The notes beneath the pieces are model-generated. The model saw only the letters and a list, made by a program, of their open reading frames with translations. It was not told the DNA's origin and searched no databases. This document shows, in pieces, positions 1 to 5,276 of a stretch of 11,693 nt of DNA (position 1 is the first letter of the stretch; each line of letters begins with the position of its first letter). Location: NCBI GenBank assembly GCA_016194795.1, contig JACQAX010000331.1, forward strand, positions 1-11,693, in the 5' to 3' direction. Origin of the DNA: Deltaproteobacteria bacterium. Its GTDB lineage: Bacteria > Bdellovibrionota > UBA1018 > UBA923. Made by a program: the position numbers and the translations under genes.

Positions 1-93
1 CGCGAGGTGCATCGAGGAAGCCCACAAGATAAGGACTGCTGAACCGAAAATCGCCCATTCGATCAACGCCTGCCCACGCTCGCGCTTTCGCAT
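1..93 (-). CDS. TadE-like pseudopilin, N-terminal fragment
   Basis: This is a partial gene: 31 codons from the ATG at 93-91 to the window edge, with no stop. The product starts with a short basic stretch (M-R-K-R-E-R-G), then Q-A-L-I-E-W and a hydrophobic segment. That is the type IV/Tad prepilin pattern: a basic leader, a Gly before the prepilin-peptidase cut, a Glu at +5 of the mature protein, and a hydrophobic helix. The R-G-Q-A-L-I-E pattern is closest to TadE/TadF-type minor pseudopilins, which sit in the inner membrane and assist Flp pilus assembly. It begins 5 bases after the stop of the pilin gene upstream, so the two are very likely cotranscribed. Most of the protein lies outside the window, so TadE, TadF or a second Flp pilin cannot be told apart. 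Confidence 0.6.
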   Translation of the reverse strand, partial: MRKRERGQALIEWAIFGSAVLILWASSMHLA

Positions 94-98
94 CGCGC

Positions 99-383
99 TC
101 AGAAAGGAAACGGTATCCCGCGTGGAAGCTTCATCCCGCCGGGAAGCTTTACGCCCCCGGGCCAGCCGCCGCCTTCGTCGTCCTCGTCGTCGGCCGCCGA
201 CGAGCGGTGCCCGTGCAGGCCCTGCTGCACGTTTTTGTCGAACGTCTTCGTGATCTGGTCGAGGCGGGTGCGCACCTTCCCGCCGAAGACCTTGACGGTG
301 CCGATGCTCACGATCGCCACGAGCGCCGTGAGCGCGACGTATTCGACCAAACTCTGTCCCCGTTGCCTGGTTTTCTTGTCCAT
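99..383 (-). CDS. flp: Flp/Fap-type pilin (Tad pilus major subunit-like)
   Basis: This 94-residue protein is a class III (Flp) prepilin, the subunit of Tad adhesive pili. It has a short basic leader (M-D-K-K-T-R-Q-R-G), the processing site G9^Q-S-L-V-E-Y with Glu at +5 and the Flp-typical Tyr at +6, and a hydrophobic helix over about residues 14-32. The ATG is preceded by a good Shine-Dalgarno sequence (GGGAGG, minus strand, about 391-397). Flp pilins are usually 50-65 residues long. This one carries an extra tail from about residue 56: a Ser-Ala/acidic run (A-A-D-D-E-D-D-E) and then short G-G-V-K-L-P / G-G-M-K-L-P repeats ending in a Pro/Phe-rich C-terminus. The tail could be surface-exposed on the fibre. 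A TadE-like gene follows 5 bases downstream. Whether the rest of a tad locus lies to the left cannot be seen. Confidence 0.85.
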   Translation of the reverse strand: MDKKTRQRGQSLVEYVALTALVAIVSIGTVKVFGGKVRTRLDQITKTFDKNVQQGLHGHRSSAADDEDDEGGGWPGGVKLPGGMKLPRGIPFPF

Positions 384-473
384 TTAAAGAACCTCCCGAG
401 GGCGGCTCAATGCAAGACCGTGCCAGCGGCATTGAAGAGGAGAGAGGCGAGGATCGGTAAAGAAACCGAGTTG

Positions 474-503
474 TTGACTACGTTCTTTTTACTGCAGCAT
501 AAT
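474..503 (+). promoter_or_regulatory. Sigma-70-type promoter of the SPOR/GDP-mannose operon
   Basis: A -35 box TTGACT (474-479) and a -10 box CATAAT (498-503), each 5/6 to consensus, are separated by 18 bp. The -10 box overlaps the ATG at 502. Transcription would start at about 509-511, so the ATG at 514 becomes the first usable start, with a leader of only 3-5 nt. No Shine-Dalgarno sequence precedes either ATG, which fits a leaderless or near-leaderless message. The rest of the 384-513 intergenic region, which also drives the divergent pilin gene, contains a purine-rich stretch (about 435-455) of no clear role. Confidence 0.6.
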
Positions 504-513
504 GATCTACACG

Positions 514-1191
514 ATGGATCCAAAACCGGAGCTCTTGGTCTTCAACCGAAAAGAAGTCTCGGTCATCATCATACTGCTCGTGCTGGTCGCGCTTTTTTCG
601 TTCACGCTGGGGCTCAGGCTGGGCAAGACGCTGGCCGTGAACGACAAGCAGCACGTGACTGAAGAGGCACCGCTGGCGCCGGCCGCCGAAAAGAAAGCCG
701 CGCCCCACGGCGAAGAGGCGGCGCACGATGACGCCAAGCCTGCCGAAGCCGGTGAGCACGCCCAGAAACATGAGGACGCTCCCGCCGCCACGGGCGAGCC
801 CGAGGCCGGAAGCGAAGCCGCGAAAGCCGCGGAAGACCACGCGGACCACGAGTTCGCCGCGGAAGCGTCGAAAGAAAAAGTCGGTGGCGGAAAAACGATC
901 CCCATGAGCCTGCCCGCCGAGAAAAAAGGTGAAGTTGGTGACAAGGCGCGTTATACGCTCCAGGTCGGCTCTCATCGTACGGTCGCGGAGGCCGCGGAAC
1001 AGGTTGCCGTGCTCAAGCGCTCCAAGCTCGATGCGTTTTATCTCGAGGCGAAGGTTCCCGGCAAAGGAACCTGGTATCGTGTGGGAGTCGGTCTGTATCC
1101 GTCCAAGGATGCCGCGGAAGCCGGCGGCGGCAAACTCAAGGCGTTGAACCGGGGCATGCCCTCGTTTCTCGTCCAAAAAATAAACGAGTAG
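514..1191 (+). CDS. SPOR-domain single-pass membrane protein
   Basis: The protein is about 225 residues long from the ATG at 514; an in-frame ATG at 502 would add four. A short cytoplasmic N-terminus (P-E-L-L-V-F-N-R-K-E-V) precedes one transmembrane helix (about residues 15-36). A long linker rich in Ala, Glu, His and Lys (about 48-140) and a C-terminal SPOR domain (about 145-224, from A-R-Y-T-L-Q-V-G-S to F-L-V-Q-K) follow. SPOR domains bind denuded peptidoglycan glycan strands, typically at division sites, and the order TM-linker-SPOR resembles FtsN and DedD. So a periplasmic cell-wall-binding role is likely, but a specific division role is inference. I chose 514 because a strong -10 box covers the 502 ATG. 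The stop is 4 bases before the next gene, so it heads an operon with two GDP-mannose genes. Confidence 0.85.
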   Translation: MDPKPELLVFNRKEVSVIIILLVLVALFSFTLGLRLGKTLAVNDKQHVTEEAPLAPAAEKKAAPHGEEAAHDDAKPAEAGEHAQKHEDAPAATGEPEAGSEAAKAAEDHADHEFAAEASKEKVGGGKTIPMSLPAEKKGEVGDKARYTLQVGSHRTVAEAAEQVAVLKRSKLDAFYLEAKVPGKGTWYRVGVGLYPSKDAAEAGGGKLKALNRGMPSFLVQKINE

Positions 1192-1195
1192 AACC

Positions 1196-1558
1196 ATGAA
1201 AGCATCCATCACCAAAGTCGAGAAGCCCTGGGGCTACGAGCTCATCTGGGCCAAGACCGACCAGTACGTCGGCAAGATCCTGCACGTGAACAAGGGCCAC
1301 CAGCTCTCGCTGCAGTACCACAAAGAAAAAGAAGAGACGATCTACCTGGCCAAGGGCCGCATGACGTTCGTCTTCGAAGAGACCAAGGGCCAGCCCCTCG
1401 TCGAGATCGACCTGCACGAAGGCGAGTGCCACCACATTCCGCCCAACCGCCAGCACCGGATGATCGCCGTCGAAGACTGCGACATCTTCGAGGTGTCGAC
1501 GCCGCAGCTCCACGACGTCGTCCGCATCGACGACAGCTACGGCCGCACGGGGAAGTGA
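1196..1558 (+). CDS. Small cupin, phosphomannose isomerase-like
   Basis: This is a 120-residue single cupin domain. It begins V-E-K-P-W-G-Y-E, the entry motif of the type II phosphomannose isomerase domain found at the C-terminus of ManC/AlgA proteins (R-P-W-G-x-Y). The metal site is recognisable: Q40 and H42 (S-L-Q-Y-H), E47, and H87 in I-P-P-N-R-Q-H-R. A Gln in the first ligand position is the phosphomannose isomerase arrangement rather than the general HxH cupin one. Such an enzyme would interconvert fructose-6-phosphate and mannose-6-phosphate in the cytoplasm. The next gene is mannose-1-phosphate guanylyltransferase, which supports this. However, the protein has only the minimal cupin core, and a non-isomerase sugar-binding cupin remains possible. 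It starts 4 bases after the SPOR gene and probably relies on translational coupling, since no strong Shine-Dalgarno sequence is visible. Confidence 0.8.
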   Translation: MKASITKVEKPWGYELIWAKTDQYVGKILHVNKGHQLSLQYHKEKEETIYLAKGRMTFVFEETKGQPLVEIDLHEGECHHIPPNRQHRMIAVEDCDIFEVSTPQLHDVVRIDDSYGRTGK

Positions 1559-1560
1559 TC

Positions 1561-2646
1561 GTGGGCGCCGCCAAGTTTCCCGATACGCTGCACGTCCTCA
1601 TCATGGCCGGCGGCAGCGGCACGCGCTTCTGGCCCAAGAGCCGCTCGAAGAAGCCCAAGCAGCTGCTCGCGCTCTGGGACGACAAGACGCTGATCGAGCA
1701 CACGGTGGAGCGTTTCGCCAAACACCTCCCGCAAAAGAACATCTGGATCGTCACGACCGAGGCGCTCGTCGCGCCCACGCGCGAGGTGCTGGGCGCGAAG
1801 TACAAGGACGTGCGTTTTCTGGGAGAGCCGGCCGCGAAGAACACGGCCGCGTGCATCCTCTGGGGCACGCACGAGATCGCGCGCGCGGACGCGGGCGCGA
1901 CGGTCGCCGTGATGCCGGCCGATCATTATATCGGGGACGAGGACGCGTTCGGGCACGCCGTGCTCGAGGCCGTGGTGAACTCGACCTTCGGCGGCGGGCT
2001 CGTCACGCTCGGCATCCGCCCGAATCGCCCCGAGACCGGCTACGGCTACATCGAGCTTCCCGAGGTGCCGAAGAAGAGCGTGCCGAAAGCCATCGCCGTG
2101 AAGGCGTTCGTGGAGAAGCCCGACCTGCGCACGGCGATCCGTTACCTTGAAAGCGGCAAGTACGTCTGGAACGCCGGCATGTTCATTTTCGCGGCCAAGA
2201 CCGGCCTCGACGCGTTCGCGAAGACGATGCCCGAGCTGGCGAAGCTGTTTAATGACGCGTACTCATCGAGCGCTGGATTTTCAGCGGCGGCCGCCTACGG
2301 CAAGATCGAAAAGCGCGATGCCGTCAGCGTCGACTACGGCGTAATGGAGCCGGCGCTCTCGAAGGGCATCGCGGTCTCCACCGTTCCGGTCGAGTGCGGC
2401 TGGAACGACGTGGGCTCTTTTCCCGCTTTGGAAGAGATCGACTGCACGACCAAGGGCGACGTCGTCGTGCTCGAGTCGCATTCGAACATCGTCCAGACCG
2501 ACACGGGCCTCGTGGCCTTGCTCGGCGTGAACGACCTGGTCGTCGTGCGCGACGGCGACGTCGTGCTCGTGGCGAGCAAGGAGCGCGCGCAGGACGTGAA
2601 GGCGCTGCTCGAAAAAGTGCGCGCCAAGCACCCCGAAAAACTCTAG
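1561..2646 (+). CDS. manC: Mannose-1-phosphate guanylyltransferase
   Basis: The enzyme makes GDP-mannose from mannose-1-phosphate and GTP in the cytoplasm, the donor for mannose-, fucose- or rhamnose-containing surface polysaccharides. The 361-residue product is a single nucleotidyltransferase domain. It shows the signature A-G-G-S-G-T-R-F-W-P-K-S-R with P-K-Q (about residues 16-34), P-A-D-H-Y-I (119-124), G-Y-G-Y-I-E, V-E-K-P, W-N-A-G-M-F-I-F (about 203-210), D-Y-G-V-M-E and W-N-D-V-G-S-F. Length matches stand-alone enzymes; the C-terminal isomerase domain of bifunctional ManC is absent, and a separate cupin gene precedes it. I chose GTG 1561 because GGGGAA lies 6 bases upstream. GTG 1555, in the same frame and overlapping the cupin stop, would be too close to that site. 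Reading the frame back to 1426 would overlap the cupin and is not credible. Confidence 0.92.
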   Translation: MGAAKFPDTLHVLIMAGGSGTRFWPKSRSKKPKQLLALWDDKTLIEHTVERFAKHLPQKNIWIVTTEALVAPTREVLGAKYKDVRFLGEPAAKNTAACILWGTHEIARADAGATVAVMPADHYIGDEDAFGHAVLEAVVNSTFGGGLVTLGIRPNRPETGYGYIELPEVPKKSVPKAIAVKAFVEKPDLRTAIRYLESGKYVWNAGMFIFAAKTGLDAFAKTMPELAKLFNDAYSSSAGFSAAAAYGKIEKRDAVSVDYGVMEPALSKGIAVSTVPVECGWNDVGSFPALEEIDCTTKGDVVVLESHSNIVQTDTGLVALLGVNDLVVVRDGDVVLVASKERAQDVKALLEKVRAKHPEKL

Positions 2647-2652
2647 CGGTTG

Positions 2653-2677
2653 CGCCGTCTTCGGCGACCCTTTTCTT
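2653..2677 (+). terminator. Weak rho-independent terminator
   Basis: A 5-bp GC stem, CGCCG (2653-2657) with CGGCG (2662-2666), closes a TCTT loop. It is followed after four bases by a T-rich run (2671-2677). It lies 6 bases after the guanylyltransferase stop and before a gene with its own Shine-Dalgarno sequence and unrelated function, where an operon end is expected. The stem is short and the T tract interrupted, so termination may be partial. Confidence 0.4.
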
Positions 2678-2750
2678 CCGACAGATTTCTCAGTGCCTCT
2701 TGAGGGCCTGGACTGGGACAATCTTCTCAGAAACGAAAAGGAGTCTGACC

Positions 2751-3872
2751 ATGATTCGACAGGTACTCTGCGGCGCGGCCGCGATGTTGGTGATGCTTTC
2801 GGCGGGCACGGCCCGCGCGGATTGGGCGGTTTTCAAGGGCGAGACTGACGAGGAGCTGAACCGGGTCATCAACAAGTCGCCGATGCCGGTCGTCGTGGTG
2901 TACACGGCGCCTTGGATCAAGGGAGCGGACCGGGACTTCGAGGCGAATCTCAGAAAGTACGTCGAGCCGCACTACAAGGGCAAGGTGCGTTTCCTCGTCG
3001 TGGACGTCGACAAGAACCTTAGCGCGCCCCGCGAGTGGCTGAAGCAGCCGTACGCCGACGTCTTCAAGATCACGAAAGACTCGGTCGACGGCAAGACCAA
3101 GTCCGCCACCTGGCGAGGCCGCGTGGAGGCGGGGACGGATCCCTTGAAGATCCGCGACGTCATCGACGAGGTCGTGGTGCCGGAAATGGACGTGTCGAAC
3201 GAGCCGTTCGTCCAGGCGCTGCGGGAAAAGCAGCGCCTGCTGGCGATGGACATGAAGACGATCAGCGACGAGCTCGAAGCCGACAAGTGCCGGCAGATGT
3301 ACGCGACGGCGCTGAAGAAAGCCTTTTCTCTTTGGCTGGACGAGCAGGGTGGGCTGCTCTCGCAGCGGCGGGAGGCGCAGGCCACCCGCGAGCGCGTCAG
3401 GCGCGAGGCGGACGAGTGGTACGAAAGCTCCCCGCGCGAGCTCAAGAAGGTGATCTCCTGGGCCAGGTTCAAGGAGCTGCTCAAATCCGGCGTCGACCAG
3501 CAAACCGTGTCCCGGATGATGCACGAGGGCGTATGGTCGTACGGAGTTGGCCTCGATACCCGCTACCAGGCGATCGTCGGCGCCGAGAGGCTCCTGTCGG
3601 ATATCGAGCGCCGGTGGCAAGCCCACAAGGCGGTCATGGAATCGGAAAGCGCTCGCGAGAACCTCATCTTCGACACGGTTTACACCTATTTTCCCGAGTT
3701 CGACCGCGTCAGCGACCTGCCGAATTTCACGGACTGCTATAACCAGATCAAGTGGAAGCGCTACGAAGCGCAGCTGGGCATGGTCGCCGAGGGCGCGGGT
3801 GCGAGGGACGTCGGCACCGGCAAGCCCGCGGTGGCGGGTGCGCCGGCAGGTGGGCGGACGACGGCCGAGTGA
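2751..3872 (+). CDS. Exported thioredoxin-like protein lacking CxxC (paralog A)
   Basis: This 373-residue protein is of no family I can name. A Sec signal peptide (basic start, hydrophobic stretch, cut after A-R-A at 23) indicates export to the periplasm or beyond. Residues 24-140 read like a thioredoxin fold: a P-V-V-V-V-Y-T-A-P-W strand (46-55) where thioredoxins have the strand before the active site, F-L-V-V-D-V-D (81-87), and Q-P-Y-A-D-V-F (99-105) at the cis-proline position. The active-site W-C-G-P-C is replaced by W-I-K-G-A (55-59), so redox catalysis at that site is not possible. Residues 150-345 are predicted helical and contain the only mature cysteines, C180 and C329, a likely disulfide. 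A Gly/Ala/Pro-rich tail follows. The ATG at 2751 has an excellent AAAGGAG site 7-8 bases upstream; the longer in-frame extension to 2394 overlaps the previous gene. It is a paralog of the next gene. Confidence 0.85.
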   Translation: MIRQVLCGAAAMLVMLSAGTARADWAVFKGETDEELNRVINKSPMPVVVVYTAPWIKGADRDFEANLRKYVEPHYKGKVRFLVVDVDKNLSAPREWLKQPYADVFKITKDSVDGKTKSATWRGRVEAGTDPLKIRDVIDEVVVPEMDVSNEPFVQALREKQRLLAMDMKTISDELEADKCRQMYATALKKAFSLWLDEQGGLLSQRREAQATRERVRREADEWYESSPRELKKVISWARFKELLKSGVDQQTVSRMMHEGVWSYGVGLDTRYQAIVGAERLLSDIERRWQAHKAVMESESARENLIFDTVYTYFPEFDRVSDLPNFTDCYNQIKWKRYEAQLGMVAEGAGARDVGTGKPAVAGAPAGGRTTAE

Positions 3873-3934
3873 GTGGGCTGCCGGGGAAACGCCAGTCTTC
3901 TTGAAAGTTAAGTTCAGGGGCCGGGTTCGTCTTC

Positions 3935-3958
3935 GAGGAAGACTAAGCAGCCTTCCTC
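3935..3958 (+). other. Stem-loop between the two paralogs
   Basis: GAGGAAG (3935-3941) pairs perfectly with CTTCCTC (3952-3958) around a 10-base loop. No T tract follows, so an intrinsic terminator is unlikely; it could instead be a processing or mRNA-stability element separating expression of the two genes. The remainder of the 200-base gap 3873-4072 shows only the sigma-54-like element listed separately and the Shine-Dalgarno sequence of the next gene. Confidence 0.35.
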
Positions 3959-4020
3959 AAGTGACCAAGATTTCTACGCATTTTCGACCCTGAATCCCAT
4001 GAATTCGCGTGGGTGCTGGA

Positions 4021-4036
4021 TGGTCCGGCGCTTGCT
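4021..4036 (+). promoter_or_regulatory. Sigma-54-type (-24/-12) promoter candidate
   Basis: TGGTCCGGCGCTTGCT matches the TGGCACG-N4-TTGCW consensus at the invariant GG (4022-4023) and GC (4034-4035). These are separated by exactly 10 bases, with a full TTGCT -12 block. Transcription would start near 4046, leaving a leader of about 27 nt that contains the GAGGGAAG ribosome binding site of the gene at 4073. The -24 block differs at two positions. No enhancer-binding-protein site was identified. Confidence 0.45.
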
Positions 4037-4072
4037 TCATATCCCTGAAAGAGAAATTGAGAGGGAAGACTC

Positions 4073-5239
4073 ATGAAGACTTATCTGCTGGGTGGCATTG
4101 CCGCTCTGGGACTCGTTTTTTCCGCGAATGCCGCCAACGCCGACTGGGCCAAGTTCACCGGCAAGACGAAAGAGGATCTGCAGTTCTCGCTCGATCACGC
4201 CGTCCAGCCGATGGTGATCATCTACACCGACTCGACGAAGGTGAAAGGCAAAGACAAGGACTTCCTCGTCAGCATCCGCACCGACGTTGAATCGCACTAC
4301 AAAGGCAAGGTCACCTTCGCGGTCGTCGATCTCGCGAAAACCCCGGGTGTCGAGCTCCAGCCGGCCAAGATCCCTTACATGGACGTCTACCAGCTCACGA
4401 AGAATTCCGTCGACGACCAAGTGGAGTCGGCCGAGCTGCTCGGGCGCTTCACGCCGGGTACGCAGCCCTTCATGATGCGCGCCTTCGTCGACGAGGGCGC
4501 GAAAACGAAGCTCGACACGTCGAAAGAGCCGTTCGTGCTCGCGGTGCAGACGAAAAGCCAGGAGCTCGAAGAGAACATCGCCGTTCTCACGAAGGCCCTC
4601 GCCGTCAGCGAGTGCCGCGCCAGCTACGGCGAAGCGGTGAAGAAGTCTTTCGAGCGCTGGATGGACGGTGAAACCGCGCTGATCGACCAGAAGCGCGACC
4701 TGAACGAAGCGAGCCGCGACCTTCGCGTGAAGGTCGGCGCATACTACGCGGGCCGCTCCGACAAGTTCCGCGCGAGCGTGTCGCGCGAGGACCTCGACGC
4801 CGCGCTGCTGGCCGACGACGCCCAGTTCGCGGCGTTCGCCGACGGGCTTTCGACCCTGGGGCTCGACGGGGAGCGCGCGACGATCGCCGGCCTGCGCGGC
4901 GACTCGATCGACCTGCGCGACGAGATGGGCGAGGTGCGGAGCGTCTCGGCGGCCCACTCCCGCGCTTTGGCGGCCGGCTTGATGAGCGTCGAGCGTCTCA
5001 AGTCGATCGACCCCGCGCTTACCGACGACTGTCTGGCGACGATCGCGCAGCTGAAGAAGGACGCCGAGGCGGCCAAAGATCAGCCGGCTCCGGCCGACAA
5101 GGTCGAAGAAGGCTTCGCGAAAGCGGTCGACGCGGTCGACGGCGGCCCGGCCTCGAAGCTCGTGGCGTCGGGAGGCCCCGTCTTCCCGCATGAAGGCGGC
5201 GTCGGCAACGGCAACAAGCACAAGGCGGTAGCCGAGTAA
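4073..5239 (+). CDS. Exported thioredoxin-like protein lacking CxxC (paralog B)
   Basis: This 388-residue protein is a diverged copy of the preceding gene product. The signal peptide ends after A-N-A at 23 and, as in paralog A, the mature protein starts D24-W25-A-x-F. Shared blocks run in register: P-x-V-x-x-Y-T (46-52), K-G-x-D-x-D-F (58-64), H-Y-K-G-K-V-x-F-x-V-V-D (75-86), P-Y-x-D-V (101-105), T-K-x-S-V-D, E-P-F-V-x-A, and C-R-x-x-Y-x-x-A-x-K-K-x-F-x-x-W (181-196). By eye a little under half of residues 24-89 are identical. The thioredoxin active-site cysteines are absent here too (Y-T-D-S-T-K-V-K-G). The two mature cysteines, C181 and C320, match C180 and C329 of paralog A. The C-terminal half is Ala/Asp-rich and divergent, and the His/Gly/Lys-rich end is low complexity. 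GAGGGAAG lies before the ATG. Function is unknown; an exported structural or scaffolding role is only a guess. Confidence 0.87.
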   Translation: MKTYLLGGIAALGLVFSANAANADWAKFTGKTKEDLQFSLDHAVQPMVIIYTDSTKVKGKDKDFLVSIRTDVESHYKGKVTFAVVDLAKTPGVELQPAKIPYMDVYQLTKNSVDDQVESAELLGRFTPGTQPFMMRAFVDEGAKTKLDTSKEPFVLAVQTKSQELEENIAVLTKALAVSECRASYGEAVKKSFERWMDGETALIDQKRDLNEASRDLRVKVGAYYAGRSDKFRASVSREDLDAALLADDAQFAAFADGLSTLGLDGERATIAGLRGDSIDLRDEMGEVRSVSAAHSRALAAGLMSVERLKSIDPALTDDCLATIAQLKKDAEAAKDQPAPADKVEEGFAKAVDAVDGGPASKLVASGGPVFPHEGGVGNGNKHKAVAE

Positions 5240-5246
5240 GCTCGGC
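5231..5246 (+). terminator. Hairpin holding the stop codon of paralog B
   Basis: GCCGAG (5231-5236) and CTCGGC (5241-5246) form a perfect 6-bp stem around the four-base loop TAAG. The TAA in the loop is the stop codon of the gene ending at 5239. No T tract follows. Together with the second hairpin 8 bases on, it probably marks the 3' end of the plus-strand transcript. Confidence 0.45.
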
Positions 5247-5254
5247 GTCGCGGT

Positions 5255-5276
5255 CGCGGCCCGTTACCGGGTCGCG
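5255..5276. terminator. Bidirectional hairpin between convergent genes
   Basis: CGCGGCCCG (5255-5263) pairs with CGGGTCGCG (5268-5276), nine pairs including one G-T wobble, around the loop TTAC. On the minus strand the loop reads GTAA, a GNRA tetraloop, and its TAA (5266-5264) is the stop codon of the cyclic-nucleotide-binding gene. It lies between two converging genes, the expected place for a bidirectional terminator, but there is no T tract on either side. Confidence 0.5.

Noticed and set aside
117..172. Repeat or CRISPR-like array in the flp tail region
   Set aside because: The near-repeats are short, contiguous and in frame, encoding protein repeats; there are no spacers.
2714..2729. 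Sigma-54-like site before paralog A
   Set aside because: The -12 GC is TC, and the implied transcription start would fall on the ribosome binding site.
2394..2750. N-terminal extension of paralog A
   Set aside because: It overlaps the guanylyltransferase in another frame and would hide the signal peptide; ATG 2751 has an excellent Shine-Dalgarno sequence.
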